From Fragilaria radians (taxonomy: Eukaryota > Bacillariophyta > Fragilariophyceae > Fragilariales > Fragilariaceae), in NCBI GenBank assembly GCA_900642245.1, contig CAAAJI010000090.1, positions 1 through 20,532 of the forward strand: a DNA stretch of 20,532 nt. The letters run 5' to 3'. Made by a program: the position numbers and the translations under genes. This document shows, piece by piece, positions 20,299 through 20,532 of the stretch. A model generated the notes under the pieces. It had not been told where the DNA came from. It was given only the letters and a program-made list of their open reading frames with translations, and searched no databases. The stretch's first letter is position 1, and every line of letters starts with the position of its first letter.

Positions 20299-20532
20299 TG
20301 TTAGATTCAACACTTCACATTTAGACTTTGTGATCTTAGATTAACAACTTAGATTCATCAATCATGAATCTTGATAGATTCCTATTTGTTACTTAGGAAT
20401 CTGTAATAGTTATTCCTACCATATTGATGTGATGGTCCTGAAAAGATATTAAATGATCATCCTCATTTATAAGCAATATTAAGCATCACTAAATGCATAT
20501 ATGACTATGTCTTAATTGAATTTGTGGAAGGA
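20299..20532. repeat. LTR-like, hairpin-rich repeat (copy B, cut by window end)
   Basis: It begins TGTTAG like copy A, contains perfect small hairpins AGATTCAT/ATGAATCT (20351-20371) and AGATTCCTA/TAGGAATCT (20376-20402), and has the shared block GGTCCTG (20434), CATTTATAAGCAATA and GCATCACTAA. The right end is outside the window. No protein-coding part of a retroelement is visible, so the class is tentative. Confidence 0.35.

Overview
The window looks like nuclear DNA of a diatom or a closely related alga with a secondary red plastid. It is AT-rich, with genes on both strands separated by AT-rich spacers. Introns are few and short, with GT..AG borders. Two N-termini read as a signal peptide followed by a transit-peptide-like stretch with an aromatic residue at the cleavage site (IDA|FYV and GTS|FSY), which is the ASAFAP-type address for complex plastids. 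A decayed hAT-like transposon resembles those common in stramenopiles. The species cannot be named from the sequence alone.

Layout. (1) 2-1159 (+): probable plastid protein of unknown function with an internally duplicated ~45-residue module. (2) 1642-4422 (+): intronless 926-residue fusion of a TrhO-type rhodanese (tRNA U34 hydroxylase family) to a CCoAOMT/TrmR-type O-methyltransferase, with a plastid-type presequence. (3) 4472-5191 (-): small protein with a glycine-rich hydrophobic segment and three 24-residue repeats. (4) 6340-7361 (-): NFACT-R (DUF814) protein, recovered by joining two reading frames across a 65-bp intron. (5) 8197-9360 (+): J-domain/DnaJ-X protein with a signal peptide. 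(6) 10204-12437: one hAT-family transposon with both inverted repeats and an exact 8-bp target duplication, carrying a dead transposase. (7) 13313-14079 (+): canonical 149-residue calmodulin in three exons. (8) 14368-16351 (-): PGM2-type phosphohexomutase/phosphopentomutase in two exons. (9) 18631-19469 (+): calmodulin-like protein with four EF-hands that shares the first intron position of calmodulin. Two diverged LTR-like AT-rich repeats lie near 17103-17663 and 20299-20532.

How the genes relate. This is an ordinary eukaryotic gene neighbourhood, not an operon, and most neighbours are functionally independent. Two genes concern translation in or near an organelle: the U34-modification fusion, and the NFACT-R protein related to ribosome-associated quality control. 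Two are calcium sensors. The strongest candidate for something new is the fusion. In Bacillus the two halves correspond to separate enzymes that act in succession to make 5-methoxyuridine at the tRNA wobble position. Here they appear joined in one polypeptide that is probably imported into the plastid.
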